A stretch of DNA of 64,000 bases from Flavobacterium azooxidireducens (GCF_023195775.1 NZ_CP096205.1:1116001-1180000), one strand, 5' to 3'; shown: positions 7,222-16,510, counted from the first letter of the stretch. Notes: generated by a model not told the origin, from the sequence alone. Program-made: numbers and translations.

Positions 7222-9588
7222 GTGCTCAAACCCCTCCTCCATAAAACCAAAACCAAAATCGGCCAAAACAAAATCAAATCCATTTTGATTTTACTATTGT
7301 TGGTTGGTTATTATTTTTGTTTGCCACGAACACTTTTTAACGAACCGTATTCTACCGTTATCGAAAGCAAAGAAGGTAATTTATTAGGAGCCAAAATCGC
7401 CCGTGATGGCCAATGGCGGTTTCCGGCAGCGGATAGTGTGCCGGAGAAATTTCAACAATGTATCATCGCTTTTGAAGACCAGCATTTTTACTATCATCCC
7501 GGCTTTAACCCAATTTCGATGTGGAATGCGTTTCGGCAAAACCGAAAAGCCAATCGTGTTGTTCGTGGCGGAAGTACCTTAACCCAACAAGTCATTCGCC
7601 TTTCCCGAAAAGGAAAAAACAGAACCTATTTTGAAAAAATCATCGAAGTGGTTCTGGCAACGCGTTTGGAACTTCGTCATTCAAAAAATAACATCTTGAA
7701 ACTCTATGCTGCCCACGCTCCGTTTGGCAGTAATGTCGTTGGATTAGAAATGGCTTCGTGGCGGTATTTTGGTGTGCAATCGCATCAATTGTCGTGGGCA
7801 GAAACGGCTACATTAGCAGTTTTACCGAATGCTCCAAGCCTAATTTATCCCGGAAAAAACCAACAACGTTTACTCGAAAAACGCAATCGTTTACTGGCAA
7901 AATTATACGAAAATGAAGTGTTAGATCAACTTTCATACGAAATGGCATTGCAAGAACCTTTGCCACAAAAACCGTTTGACTTACCGCAAATGGCTCCGCA
8001 TTTATTACAAAAAACCGCCAAAAAACAAGAAGGTCAAAAAGTAAAAACCACCATTGATTTTGCGTTGCAAGAACGATTGAACCAAATTGCTCAAAATTAT
8101 TATTATCAATACAAACAAAACGAAGTGTACAACTTAGCCATTTTGGTCGTGGAAGTTGAAACCCGAAATATTGTAGGTTATGTTGGAAATGCTCCCACCG
8201 ACAAAAATCATCAAAAAGATGTTGACATTATTTCGGCTCCACGCAGTTCGGGAAGTATTTTGAAACCGTTGCTTTTTGCCGGAATGTTAGATGAAGGCGA
8301 ATTGTTACCCAACACGTTAGTTCCTGATATTCCAACACAAATTTCAGGCTATACTCCGCAAAATTTTAATTTAACTTATGACGGAGCGGTTCCGGCGAGA
8401 CGAGCATTATCACGATCGCTAAATATTCCTTCTGTTTTGATGTTACAGGATTTTGGCGTGTATCGTTTCTACGAACAATTGCAACAATATGGTTTTACCA
8501 CGATGAAAAAACATCCAAATCACTACGGATTATCACTCATTTTGGGTGGAGCAGAAACCAATTTATGGGATTTGTGTAAAACCTATTCCGGTCTGACAGG
8601 AACATTAAATCAATACCAAAAAAACAAATTTCAATACCGAAAAAACGAATTTTCAGAGTTGAATTACGTCGCTGAAAACAAAATTGACTTCGGAAAATTA
8701 TCCTATCAAAAAAACATTGTGGGAGCAGGGTCAATTTATTTAACCTACGAAGCAATGAAGGAAGTAAACCGTCCCGAAGGCGATGAAGCTTGGCGTTTTT
8801 ATGATTCGTCGTTACCTATTGCCTGGAAAACCGGAACCAGTTTTGGAAATCGTGATGCGTGGGCTGTCGGAACAAGTTCTAAATATGTAGTCGGAATTTG
8901 GGTCGGAAATGCCACAGGAGAAGGTCGACCATCATTAACCGGCGTCAGTCACGCAGCTCCGATTTTGTTTGATGTCTTCAATTTATTGCCACGAAGCAAT
9001 TGGTTTGAAAAGCCGTTGAACAATTTGCAGCAAGCCGAAGTTTGTACCAAAAGTGGTTTTTTAGCCTCAGAAAATTGTCCTAAAAGTAAACAATGGATTC
9101 CGGTTTCGGCTAAGCAAACAGAACAATGCAACTATCATAAATTAGTTCATTTGGACAAAACCGAACAATTTCGGGTAAACAGCAATTGTGAAAATGTGGA
9201 CGAAATGGTCACTAAATCGTGGTTTGTTCTGCCTCCTGTGATGGAGTGGTATTACAAAAGTAAAAATATGGATTATTGGGTTTTGCCGCCTTTTCGTCAA
9301 GATTGTGAGGACAATCAAACGCCGTTTATGGACTTTATTTATCCGAAAACAAACAGCAAAATCTATCTTACCAAAAACTTTGACAGTGAAGTGCAACCGG
9401 TGATTTTAAAAGTGGCTCATTCGCAACCTAACATCAAATTGTATTGGTATGTGAATAATACGTATTTAGGTGTTACACAAAACTTTCATGAAATGCCAAT
9501 GCAAGCCAATTCGGGTATTCATTACATCACTGTGGTGGATGAAAATGGAAGTGAGATTAAAAGGAAAATAGAAGTTGAGCGGGAGTGA
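7222..9588 (+). CDS. pbpC: Penicillin-binding protein 1C
   Basis: This is a bifunctional peptidoglycan glycosyltransferase/transpeptidase of 788 residues, anchored by one N-terminal membrane segment (about 20-38). The GT51 domain shows the catalytic Glu in FEDQHFY (E85) and RGGSTLTQQ (115-123). The transpeptidase domain shows SILK (S345, K348), SLN (399-401) and KTG (536-538). The C-terminal 180 residues form the BiPBP_C domain typical of PBP1C. The start is GTG; no better ATG exists upstream in frame. The gene normally follows an alpha-2-macroglobulin gene directly, but here it is separated from one by IS elements. All catalytic residues are intact, but it may have lost its original promoter. 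Confidence 0.93.
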   Translation: MLKPLLHKTKTKIGQNKIKSILILLLLVGYYFCLPRTLFNEPYSTVIESKEGNLLGAKIARDGQWRFPAADSVPEKFQQCIIAFEDQHFYYHPGFNPISMWNAFRQNRKANRVVRGGSTLTQQVIRLSRKGKNRTYFEKIIEVVLATRLELRHSKNNILKLYAAHAPFGSNVVGLEMASWRYFGVQSHQLSWAETATLAVLPNAPSLIYPGKNQQRLLEKRNRLLAKLYENEVLDQLSYEMALQEPLPQKPFDLPQMAPHLLQKTAKKQEGQKVKTTIDFALQERLNQIAQNYYYQYKQNEVYNLAILVVEVETRNIVGYVGNAPTDKNHQKDVDIISAPRSSGSILKPLLFAGMLDEGELLPNTLVPDIPTQISGYTPQNFNLTYDGAVPARRALSRSLNIPSVLMLQDFGVYRFYEQLQQYGFTTMKKHPNHYGLSLILGGAETNLWDLCKTYSGLTGTLNQYQKNKFQYRKNEFSELNYVAENKIDFGKLSYQKNIVGAGSIYLTYEAMKEVNRPEGDEAWRFYDSSLPIAWKTGTSFGNRDAWAVGTSSKYVVGIWVGNATGEGRPSLTGVSHAAPILFDVFNLLPRSNWFEKPLNNLQQAEVCTKSGFLASENCPKSKQWIPVSAKQTEQCNYHKLVHLDKTEQFRVNSNCENVDEMVTKSWFVLPPVMEWYYKSKNMDYWVLPPFRQDCEDNQTPFMDFIYPKTNSKIYLTKNFDSEVQPVILKVAHSQPNIKLYWYVNNTYLGVTQNFHEMPMQANSGIHYITVVDENGSEIKRKIEVERE

Positions 9589-9594
9589 ACTAAA

Positions 9595-9622
9595 AAAACC
9601 GCCTCAGAAGGTGAGACGGTTT
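9595..9622. terminator. Bidirectional terminator between convergent genes
   Basis: AAACCG-CTCA pairs with GTGAG-CGGTTT around a short loop, with an A run on one side and T-rich sequence on the other. It lies between the pbpC stop and the stop of the convergent minus-strand gene, so it can serve both. Confidence 0.7.
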
Positions 9623-9630
9623 CTTTATAT

Positions 9631-12600
9631 TTAGTTTTCTACCACTTTTTCTTTATCGGTGACTTGTACCTCTTTTTTTTCTGAACGAGCACTTTTTTCT
9701 TTAGTGCTTTCTAATGTTGAAATTTCCGTATTCTCTTTTAACGGCGATTTATTTTCGACAGCTTCAACCTTTTTACTTTTGTTATAAATTCCTTTCTCAT
9801 TAGATTGATTAAATAATTCAGGCATTAAATAATTTCCTTTATCATTGGGGTCTTTATTGATCTCAACTTCTCTTTTTTCAGGAAATTGTTGAAGGTATAA
9901 GTCATTTCGTTCAGCATAAACTTGCCATGATATTTTTTGATTAGGAAGTCCTCCTGCAATTTTAAATTGGTTGTTATTTATTTCATCTTTAATATATACA
10001 TCAGATTTTGACCCAATTGATGTTAAGTTATAAGAAAAGTTGGTATTGATGTCTTCAAAATAGTCAGGAAGAGTCACAATGGCTTCTCCATTAGTATCTA
10101 AAACAACATTTCCACGATACACATTTAGCACTTCATTAGATTCCAATGCAAAATGACGCAAATATTTGTTTGCAGGATCTGTAGGATGGTCGATATAAAA
10201 AGGTTTTATTCCTGATGCTCCCATATCACCATTTGCAAAAACAGCAAATCCGGCAGAACCTGCAGGTGTTTGACCAACAATTCCATCACCTGTTAAACCG
10301 GTATTTATACCAACAATTGCTTCACCAGTGGATGAGTTTTGACCTTGAACACCAACACCAGCACCGGTATTAAAACCAATAACACCAATACCTGTTGTTA
10401 CACTTTGTCCTTGAACGCCTACTCCGGTTCCTGTATTAAACCCGATTACACCAATTCCTGTTGTGGCACTTTGTCCTTCTATACCACGACCTGTTCCCGT
10501 GTTGTTACCTAATACTGCATTTCCTGCTCCATTGTTAAATCCAAAAACGCCAATTCCGGTTGATACACTTTGACCTCTTACGCCTACACCAGTGCCTGAG
10601 TTTTCACCCCAAACACCATTGCCGGTTCCAGTATTTGTTCCTAAAACACCTGTTGCTGTAGTGGCACTTTGACCTCTAACGCCAAATGCATTTGCTCCTG
10701 TAGTACTACCAAAAACACCTATTCCGGACGCATTATCATTAATTCCCCAAACACCGTAACGATTTGCCACTGTTGATTCACCTATAACACCATCACCACC
10801 AGTATTGTTTGCAAATCCATAAACTCCCGTTCCATTTGTGCCACTAGCTTGACCGTAAACACCACTACCAAGATTTCCAGTAGTATTTCCCCAAACACCA
10901 GTTCCGCCTGCACCATTACTGGTTCCATAGGAACCTGCACCATTCGCTACATTGGCCACTCCAAAAACACCAGCACCAGTTGCACCTACTGTTTGGCCAT
11001 ATACACCTGTTCCGGTACTTGTATTATTACCGACTACACCAATACCATTTGCATTGCTACTTAGACCATATACACCTTCTCCTGTACCACTATTTTGACC
11101 ATAAACTGCACTACCCGTTCCAGTAGCATTTCCGACAACGGCATCGTTGTTACCGGTGGCTAAAGTATGAAAAGTAGAAGTTGCAAAGGCTGTTGCAGAA
11201 TTCACTATCACCTGTCCAGTTGCATTAATTCTTAATCTTTCTGTTGATGCAGTTGAAAAGCCTAAAATATTTGCTCCAATTCTATACATACCCATGGTTG
11301 AGCCTGTTCCAGGATTCCATGAATAGGTGGGTTGAGCGGCATCTCCGTCATTGTAACTTCTTAATCTACCATTGCTGGTAAAGTTAAATCGTTCATTGTT
11401 GCCTGTTCGCACTCTAAAATCTATAGCGTCAGTTGTACCAATAAAATTTGTTGAAGCTACAGTTCCACTATTACCGGTTGTGAGCCACGCAAAGCCATTA
11501 AGAGCGGCAGAAGGCGATTGAAAACTTAATGCACCCACGGCATTGTATTGCAGAATTTGATTAGCAACTGTGGCAGGTCTGGTTGTTGGAAAAGAGTAGC
11601 CACTCGTTGCGACACTAGGATTTCCAATTTGAAATTGACTGTTTGTTCGTAATATTTTTGCCCCAGTTGTAAATTCTCCATAAATTAAAGCATTGTCAGC
11701 ATTTGCATTTGAATTTTCAATATATAATTTGTTGCTTCCTGTTTCAAAATAACCAGCTTGATTTCCGAGGGTTACATTGTTGTTGCCTGTTACATTGCTG
11801 TACAGAGATTGGTAACCGATCGCGGTATTGTTTGAGCCTGTTGTGTTTAACCTGCTCGATTGAACTCCAAAACCACTATTATAGTTTCCGATTGTGTTGG
11901 CAAACAAGCTATTTACTCCAACAGACACATTTTCAACACCAATAGTGTTACTTATTAATGAAGCTCTACCAACCGCTGTGTTAAAATCGCCGGTAGTATT
12001 ATCTCGTAAAGTTATATAACCTAATCCTGTATTTGAACTGCCGGTAGTATTGGTTGTTAAAGAGTTTCTTCCAATAGAGGTGTTTTGATTTCCAGTTGTA
12101 TTACTATACAAAGAACCGGCACCCATGGCTACATTTTCTCCGCCGGTAGTGTTTAAAAACATAGTGTTTTCGCCAATGGCTGTATTTCTTGTACCTGTTG
12201 TGTTGACATTTAAAACATTGGCTCCAATCGCTGTATTTCTAGTTCCAGTTGTTGCGGGATTTAATGAATTTAAACCAAAAGAGGTGTTGTCTAAACCTAA
12301 TCTACCGGCTCTTAAATTGTTTCTTCTGAAGATTAAATCAGTATTGTCGGTTGTGCCAATAAAATTAGTTGTAGCGGAAGTTCCGCTATTTCCAATTAAC
12401 GACCAATCGTTACTAACTCCTGCTGCAATTTTTTCCCAAATTGTTCCGTTAAAGAAATAAAAACCTACTGTAGTTACATTAATTGTTGTCCCTGATGCAG
12501 ATCCCGAAGCAACATCATTAATGTAAACCAAAGTGGAAGTTGGAGTTGCTGCCATCAACTGAGCTCTTTCTCTTGATATTCTTGGTATCAGAATACCATC

Positions 12601-12741
12601 AACGTTTGTGGCTGTTCCGGTTGGATTAGTTGCTGTAACATCTAAAGTTGCAGCTGGAGAAGTTGTTCCAACGCCTACTTGTGCGTTTACATATAAACTA
12701 CTAATTAGTAGAAATAAAGGTAGTATTTTCTTCATCATCAA
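9631..12741 (-). CDS. Large secreted repeat protein, adhesin-like
   Basis: The 1036-residue protein has a signal peptide (about 1-20, ending VNA-Q) followed by the VGVGTTSPAATLDV start seen in many flavobacterial surface proteins. Residues of about 155-345 carry repeats of the type NTTG-x-x-NTAIG, resembling the head repeats of YadA-type trimeric adhesins. Residues of about 545-850 carry a second array of the type TG-x-GV-x-G-x-N-x-GTG, each unit about 15-20 residues. A globular segment (about 850-960) and a charged tail rich in Lys/Glu follow. There is no T9SS sorting domain at the end. A fibrous surface or matrix role is likely; trimerisation is inferred. The antisense frames over this gene come from its repeats. 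Confidence 0.8.
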   Translation of the reverse strand: MMMKKILPLFLLISSLYVNAQVGVGTTSPAATLDVTATNPTGTATNVDGILIPRISRERAQLMAATPTSTLVYINDVASGSASGTTINVTTVGFYFFNGTIWEKIAAGVSNDWSLIGNSGTSATTNFIGTTDNTDLIFRRNNLRAGRLGLDNTSFGLNSLNPATTGTRNTAIGANVLNVNTTGTRNTAIGENTMFLNTTGGENVAMGAGSLYSNTTGNQNTSIGRNSLTTNTTGSSNTGLGYITLRDNTTGDFNTAVGRASLISNTIGVENVSVGVNSLFANTIGNYNSGFGVQSSRLNTTGSNNTAIGYQSLYSNVTGNNNVTLGNQAGYFETGSNKLYIENSNANADNALIYGEFTTGAKILRTNSQFQIGNPSVATSGYSFPTTRPATVANQILQYNAVGALSFQSPSAALNGFAWLTTGNSGTVASTNFIGTTDAIDFRVRTGNNERFNFTSNGRLRSYNDGDAAQPTYSWNPGTGSTMGMYRIGANILGFSTASTERLRINATGQVIVNSATAFATSTFHTLATGNNDAVVGNATGTGSAVYGQNSGTGEGVYGLSSNANGIGVVGNNTSTGTGVYGQTVGATGAGVFGVANVANGAGSYGTSNGAGGTGVWGNTTGNLGSGVYGQASGTNGTGVYGFANNTGGDGVIGESTVANRYGVWGINDNASGIGVFGSTTGANAFGVRGQSATTATGVLGTNTGTGNGVWGENSGTGVGVRGQSVSTGIGVFGFNNGAGNAVLGNNTGTGRGIEGQSATTGIGVIGFNTGTGVGVQGQSVTTGIGVIGFNTGAGVGVQGQNSSTGEAIVGINTGLTGDGIVGQTPAGSAGFAVFANGDMGASGIKPFYIDHPTDPANKYLRHFALESNEVLNVYRGNVVLDTNGEAIVTLPDYFEDINTNFSYNLTSIGSKSDVYIKDEINNNQFKIAGGLPNQKISWQVYAERNDLYLQQFPEKREVEINKDPNDKGNYLMPELFNQSNEKGIYNKSKKVEAVENKSPLKENTEISTLESTKEKSARSEKKEVQVTDKEKVVEN

Positions 12742-12802
12742 AATATAATTTAATTGGCGTTGTTAATTATTTATTTGCTTGTAGGTTATTTTGATTTGTA
12801 TA

Positions 12803-12810
12803 CAAAGTTA
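12803..12810 (-). promoter_or_regulatory. Candidate -7 element for the repeat-protein gene
   Basis: The minus strand reads TAACTTTG, matching the Bacteroidota -7 consensus TAnnTTTG, about 60 bp upstream of the start codon. A clear -33 TTG at the usual distance is not seen, so the call is tentative. The surrounding 250 bp are AT-rich and hold no gene. Confidence 0.4.
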
Positions 12811-12995
12811 GATAAAATTATGAGATAAAAACATATTCTATAAAAATTATTAATATATCATCTAAAACATTAAAAAGATGCTAATTTTTAGAGATATTGA
12901 TGTTTTATTAACTTTTTTTCTTGATTTCGAGACAAAATATAGGTGTTGTATTTAAAGTTTGGGATGAAAAAGTTGTAATGAAAATGATGAAAAAA

Positions 12996-13946
12996 TTAAT
13001 TTTCTTTCAAAAAAAAGCTGATAATCTGTTGCTCAACTGTTCCGATAATATTTCTAGAAAATCGTTCATTCGTAATATAAAAATCAATACCATTTGTCGA
13101 ACTGATGGCTTCAATTTGATGAAAAGGAAGTTTTAATTTGATTTTTCGTTGATTGGCTTTTTCAAAGTTGAAATCGTTTAAATCAGTAATTAAATATACA
13201 AAAGGTTTCAATTTTTTGTTATGTCCACAAAGAGCGATGAGGTTTTTTTCTTCCACAAAAGTAGCTCCTGTGATTAATCCTTTTACTTTTAGGGTTGTAA
13301 TGTATTCTGCTGAATAATTTCCGGGATTTTTGGGCAAACGATAAACAGCACTTTGGTTGTTTTTCCATTGTTTGGTAAACAAAATCAATTCATTTTCGGT
13401 GGCGATAAAAGCTTCACAATCAAAGTCGGTTGAGTTGCTTTTTTGTTTTGAAAAATTAGTTTGTTCAGGATAAGAAAAAGTAATTGTTTCAATTTTAGGA
13501 TTTTCAAAAAGTGAATCTTTTGCAATTTTATAAATGGTTAAATCAGTTCTATTTCCACTCGCATTATTACCAAAATCACCTAAATAAAAGTGGGTTATGT
13601 CTTGTGTGAGTTCTTCCCAATCTTTGTTTTTAACGCCATTTAATTTTATCTTTTTTGTAATTGAACCCTTTTTGTCCAATTGATAAAGATGCAAATCCGT
13701 ATCATCATTGTGTGTATAAAAATGATTTTTCCATTCCACTAAACCCGAAGTTTCGTTCAGTGTATCACTTAAAATAACAGAAGTAAATTCTTTTATTTTT
13801 AATCGTTTATAACAACAACTGCCATCATTTTCAATAGCATTAACATCGTAATTTCTAGCCAAAACATCGGTGCAACCTGATTGAGCTGAGGTTGTGGTTT
13901 GGAAGATTATCCAAATCATAAAGAGGAATAACAATTTTGTTTTCAT
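12996..13946 (-). CDS. Secreted protein with an N-terminal DGSC motif, unknown function
   Basis: I choose the Met at 13946 as start. It is followed directly by a classic signal peptide (MKTKLLFLFM to TTTSAQS). An upstream in-frame Met at 14024 would add 26 residues encoded by a GC-rich hairpin repeat and would bury the signal peptide. The mature protein begins GCTD and shows DGSC, a motif found near the start of many secreted Bacteroidota proteins. The remainder has repeating blade-like stretches and may be a beta-propeller, but I do not recognise a family. There is no C-terminal T9SS domain. Confidence 0.7.
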   Translation of the reverse strand: MKTKLLFLFMIWIIFQTTTSAQSGCTDVLARNYDVNAIENDGSCCYKRLKIKEFTSVILSDTLNETSGLVEWKNHFYTHNDDTDLHLYQLDKKGSITKKIKLNGVKNKDWEELTQDITHFYLGDFGNNASGNRTDLTIYKIAKDSLFENPKIETITFSYPEQTNFSKQKSNSTDFDCEAFIATENELILFTKQWKNNQSAVYRLPKNPGNYSAEYITTLKVKGLITGATFVEEKNLIALCGHNKKLKPFVYLITDLNDFNFEKANQRKIKLKLPFHQIEAISSTNGIDFYITNERFSRNIIGTVEQQIISFFLKEN

Positions 13947-14264
13947 AATATAAATGTGATTAAACCTCCCTCCCCCCGACCCCCTCCAAAGGAGGGGGAG
14001 ACGAAGCGTGAAAATCTTTTTCAATTAGTAGTTTTTATGAAATTAAAAAACAACCATTTCTCTTTACAAAATTCATAATTCGTATAAATTAGTGGAATCC
14101 GTGTCAAAAAAGAAGAATCTTTGTCAAAAGAACTAAAAAGAATTTCTCTGTGAAATTTATAACAAGAATTTCATTCGTGTAAATTAGTGAAATCCGTGTC
14201 AAAAACGAAAATTTCGTGAAATTTATCCAAAAAAAAACGCCCACCAAAAGGCAGACGTTCATTT
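13947..14264. repeat. Intergenic region with a hairpin repeat and a direct repeat
   Basis: This 318-bp gap has no gene. CCCCCTCC at 13980-13987 pairs with GGAGGGGG at 13991-13998 over an AAA loop, a common dispersed hairpin in this group. A 33-34 bp direct repeat sits at 14078-14111 and 14173-14205, with core TAAATTAGTG-R-AATCCGTGTC. The end of the gap holds the rng terminator. Confidence 0.65.
14232..14262 (-). terminator. Terminator after rng
   Basis: On the minus strand AACG-TGCC pairs with GG-CGTT around a T-rich loop and is followed by nine T residues, directly after the rng stop codon. Confidence 0.65.
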
Positions 14265-15809
14265 TTATTCTTTTATTACATTACCTTCTTTATCATAAAA
14301 TTGGTATTGTAAAAACGTGTAAGCATCACGAGGTATAATTTTCACCCATTTTTTATGTTCAAAAAACCATTTTGAACGTAATGATGGAAAACCTTTGGTT
14401 AGGTATGCGGCCACAAAAGGATGGGCGTTAAGCACCAACTTTTTATGATTTTTTAGTCGTTCAACATCGAGATTAATCTTATCAATTACCTGAATTGGAG
14501 CATCTATTTCTCCAGTTCCGTTGTTTGGATCTTCTTCTCTTGTTTTAATGTTAACTTCCGGCCTTACTCGTTGTCGTGTGATTTGGATTAATCCAAACTT
14601 ACTTGGCGGTAAGATTTTGTGTTTTGCTTTGTCATCGCTCATTTCTTCTCTCAAGAAATCAAAAAGCACTTTTCGGTTTTCGGGATTTTGCATATCGATA
14701 AAATCGACAACAATAATTCCACCCATGTCTCGCAAACGCAATTGTCTGGCAACTTCTGCTGCAGCAATCATATTTACTTCTAAGGCTGTGTCTTCTTGAT
14801 TTTGAGCTTTATTGGAACGATTTCCACTATTCACATCTATAACGTGAAGAGCTTCGGTGTGTTCAATAATCAAATAAGCTCCTTTGCTCATCGATACCGT
14901 TCTGCCAAAAGACGTTTTTATTTGTCTTTCGATATGGTATTTTTCAAAGATGGGTAACTCTTTTGATTGGTACAACTTGACAATATTAACTTTTGTTGGA
15001 TCAATTTCTTCAATTGATTCCTTTGTTTGCTCAAACAACTCTTCATCGTCTATATAAATTCCGGTAAAGGAATCGTTAAACACGTCACGTAAAATGGATG
15101 AAGCTCTGTTCATTTCACTTAATACTTTTGACGGATGATGAGCCGTTGGTAATTTTTTACACATGGCAGTCCATTTACTGAGTAAATTCTGCATGTCTTG
15201 GTCTAATTCGGCTATTTTTTTGCCTTCTGCTACTGTGCGAACAATAACACCAAATCCTTTTGGTTTGATAGATTGTACAAGTTTCTTTAAACGGTCTTTT
15301 TCTTCTTTCGAATCTATTTTTTGAGAAACAGAAACGCGGTCAGAAAAAGGAACCAAAACGATATATCTTCCCGCCAAGGAAAGCTCGGAGCTAATTCTTG
15401 GACCTTTGGTTGAGATAGGTTCTTTAACGATTTGTACTAAAACCGACTGGTTGGCACTCAACACATCAGTGATGATACCGTCTTTGTCGATTTCTTTTTC
15501 AAACTGAAAGTTTTTAAGGGAGAAATCTTTTTGTTTACCTGTGCTTACAAGTTTTGTAAATTTCAACATCGAAGATAAGTTGGGTCCTAAATCGTGGTAA
15601 TGTAAAAAGGCATCTTTTTCAAAGCCTAAATTTACAAAAGCCGCGTTAAGCCCCGGAACCGGTTTTCTGATTTTGGCAATAAAAATATCACCCACCTGAA
15701 AGCCGCTCTTTTGCTCCTCTTCTTTGTGTAATTCTACTAGTTTTCCATCTTTTAATAAGGCAAAATCTACTGCTTCAGAACCTGACCTGATGATCAATTC
15801 TTTATTCAC
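14265..15809 (-). CDS. rng: Ribonuclease G/E family protein
   Basis: This endoribonuclease of the RNase E/G family is 514 residues long and acts in rRNA maturation and mRNA decay. The S1 RNA-binding domain is at about residues 36-125 (VGDIFIAKI, LNAAFVNLG). The two metal-binding aspartates are in VIDVNSG (D325) and VVDFIDM (D369), spaced as in RNase E. The zinc-link motif CPxC that joins subunits in RNase E and E. coli RNase G is absent: after RQRVRPE the sequence continues without cysteines. Downstream on the same strand it follows the HU gene and a tiny basic gene. Family call is firm. Confidence 0.93.
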   Translation of the reverse strand: MNKELIIRSGSEAVDFALLKDGKLVELHKEEEQKSGFQVGDIFIAKIRKPVPGLNAAFVNLGFEKDAFLHYHDLGPNLSSMLKFTKLVSTGKQKDFSLKNFQFEKEIDKDGIITDVLSANQSVLVQIVKEPISTKGPRISSELSLAGRYIVLVPFSDRVSVSQKIDSKEEKDRLKKLVQSIKPKGFGVIVRTVAEGKKIAELDQDMQNLLSKWTAMCKKLPTAHHPSKVLSEMNRASSILRDVFNDSFTGIYIDDEELFEQTKESIEEIDPTKVNIVKLYQSKELPIFEKYHIERQIKTSFGRTVSMSKGAYLIIEHTEALHVIDVNSGNRSNKAQNQEDTALEVNMIAAAEVARQLRLRDMGGIIVVDFIDMQNPENRKVLFDFLREEMSDDKAKHKILPPSKFGLIQITRQRVRPEVNIKTREEDPNNGTGEIDAPIQVIDKINLDVERLKNHKKLVLNAHPFVAAYLTKGFPSLRSKWFFEHKKWVKIIPRDAYTFLQYQFYDKEGNVIKE

Positions 15810-15837
15810 GTTGTAAATTTTTATCCGAACAATTTAG

Positions 15838-15891
15838 TTGTCGGTTGTCGGTTGTCAGTTAACGGTAAAACCCGCGACTCGCAACTCGCAA
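15838..15891. repeat. Short tandem repeats upstream of rng
   Basis: GGTTGTC is repeated three times (15841-15857 region), followed by a second tandem of CTCGCAA. Similar stretches built from CGGTT and its complement occur near 56975-56993, so this is probably a dispersed low-complexity repeat rather than an operator. Confidence 0.45.
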
Positions 15892-16001
15892 CCAATCAAC
15901 CCAAAGTTAGGATGGATTAAACAATATTTTAAACAGGTAGTTTGTACCCGGTGAAACAGTTATTGTTTTTTACTGTTTCATTTCAAAGAACTTTTTGTAA
16001 A

Positions 16002-16031
16002 AGAAAAAAGTAGTTTAGAACTACTTTTTCT
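16002..16031. terminator. Hairpin overlapping the stop of the small basic gene
   Basis: AAAAAGTAGTT pairs with AACTACTTTTT around a short loop. On the minus strand the stem includes the stop codon of the 30-residue gene and ends in a T run, so it should terminate the HU/basic-protein transcript before rng. Confidence 0.7.
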
Positions 16032-16113
16032 TTTTGTGACGGTTAGCTCTCGCTCTTTTCTTACGTTTGTGCGTTGCTACCTTATGTCTTTTTCTCTTTT
16101 TTCCACTTGGCAT
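16021..16113 (-). CDS. 30-residue very basic protein, ribosomal-protein-like
   Basis: The reading frame ATG to TAG encodes MPSGKKRKRHKVATH followed by KRKKRARANRHKKKK. More than half of the residues are Lys, Arg or His. It lies 30 bp downstream of the HU gene on the same strand and has its own terminator hairpin at the stop codon. Such composition is typical of very small ribosomal proteins that thread into rRNA. Bacteroidota-specific small ribosomal proteins exist, but I cannot say which, if any, this is. The clean start, stop and terminator support a real gene. Confidence 0.7.
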   Translation of the reverse strand: MPSGKKRKRHKVATHKRKKRARANRHKKKK

Positions 16114-16143
16114 AGTGTGATCTTTTTGGTATTAATAAATGAG

Positions 16144-16437
16144 TTATACTGCTACTTCAGTGTTGGTTTTCACACCTTCTACAAATACTTTTGCAGGTTT
16201 GAATGCCGGAATGTTGTGAGCAGGAATTTTGATTGTTGTGTTTTTTGAAATGTTTCTTCCTGTTTTTTCAGCTCTTGTTTTGATGATAAAACTTCCAAAA
16301 CCTCTTAAGTAAACATTGTCTCCAGTTTCTAATGAGTTTTTAACTTCTTCCATAAAAGACTCTACTGTTGCTTGAACATCTCCTTTTTCAAGTCCTAATT
16401 TTTCTGAAATCTTCGCTACGATATCTGCTTTCGTCAT
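16144..16437 (-). CDS. hup: HU/IHF-family DNA-binding protein
   Basis: This is a 97-residue histone-like protein. It shows the N-terminal helices (MTKADIVAKISEK), the beta-sheet body (GDNVYLRGFGSF), the DNA-embracing arm (AEKTGRN to IPAHNIPAFKP) and the final helix. It bends and compacts DNA as a dimer. A good promoter lies upstream, and mutY diverges from the same intergenic region. The gene symbol is generic, as HU and IHF subunits cannot be separated by eye here. Confidence 0.93.
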   Translation of the reverse strand: MTKADIVAKISEKLGLEKGDVQATVESFMEEVKNSLETGDNVYLRGFGSFIIKTRAEKTGRNISKNTTIKIPAHNIPAFKPAKVFVEGVKTNTEVAV

Positions 16438-16478
16438 TTTCTTGCGTGTTAAATTTTATGTGTAAATTTTTGAGAGTG

Positions 16479-16510
16479 CAAATATACAAATTAAAAAAAC
16501 AAATATTCAA
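16479..16510 (-). promoter_or_regulatory. Promoter of the HU gene
   Basis: On the minus strand a -33 TTG (16510-16508) is followed after 21 bp by TATATTTG (16486-16479), matching the Bacteroidota consensus TTG-N19-21-TAnnTTTG. The start codon lies about 40 bp downstream. Confidence 0.65.

Noticed and set aside
10849..12460. Several plus-strand open frames across the adhesin-like gene
   Set aside because: They are rich in Thr, Ser and Cys or in repeated hydrophobic words created by the antisense of the repeat arrays, and have no start context or family similarity.
13947..14024. Upstream start adding 26 residues to the DGSC protein
   Set aside because: The extra residues are encoded by a GC-rich hairpin repeat found elsewhere in flavobacteria and would hide an obvious signal peptide.
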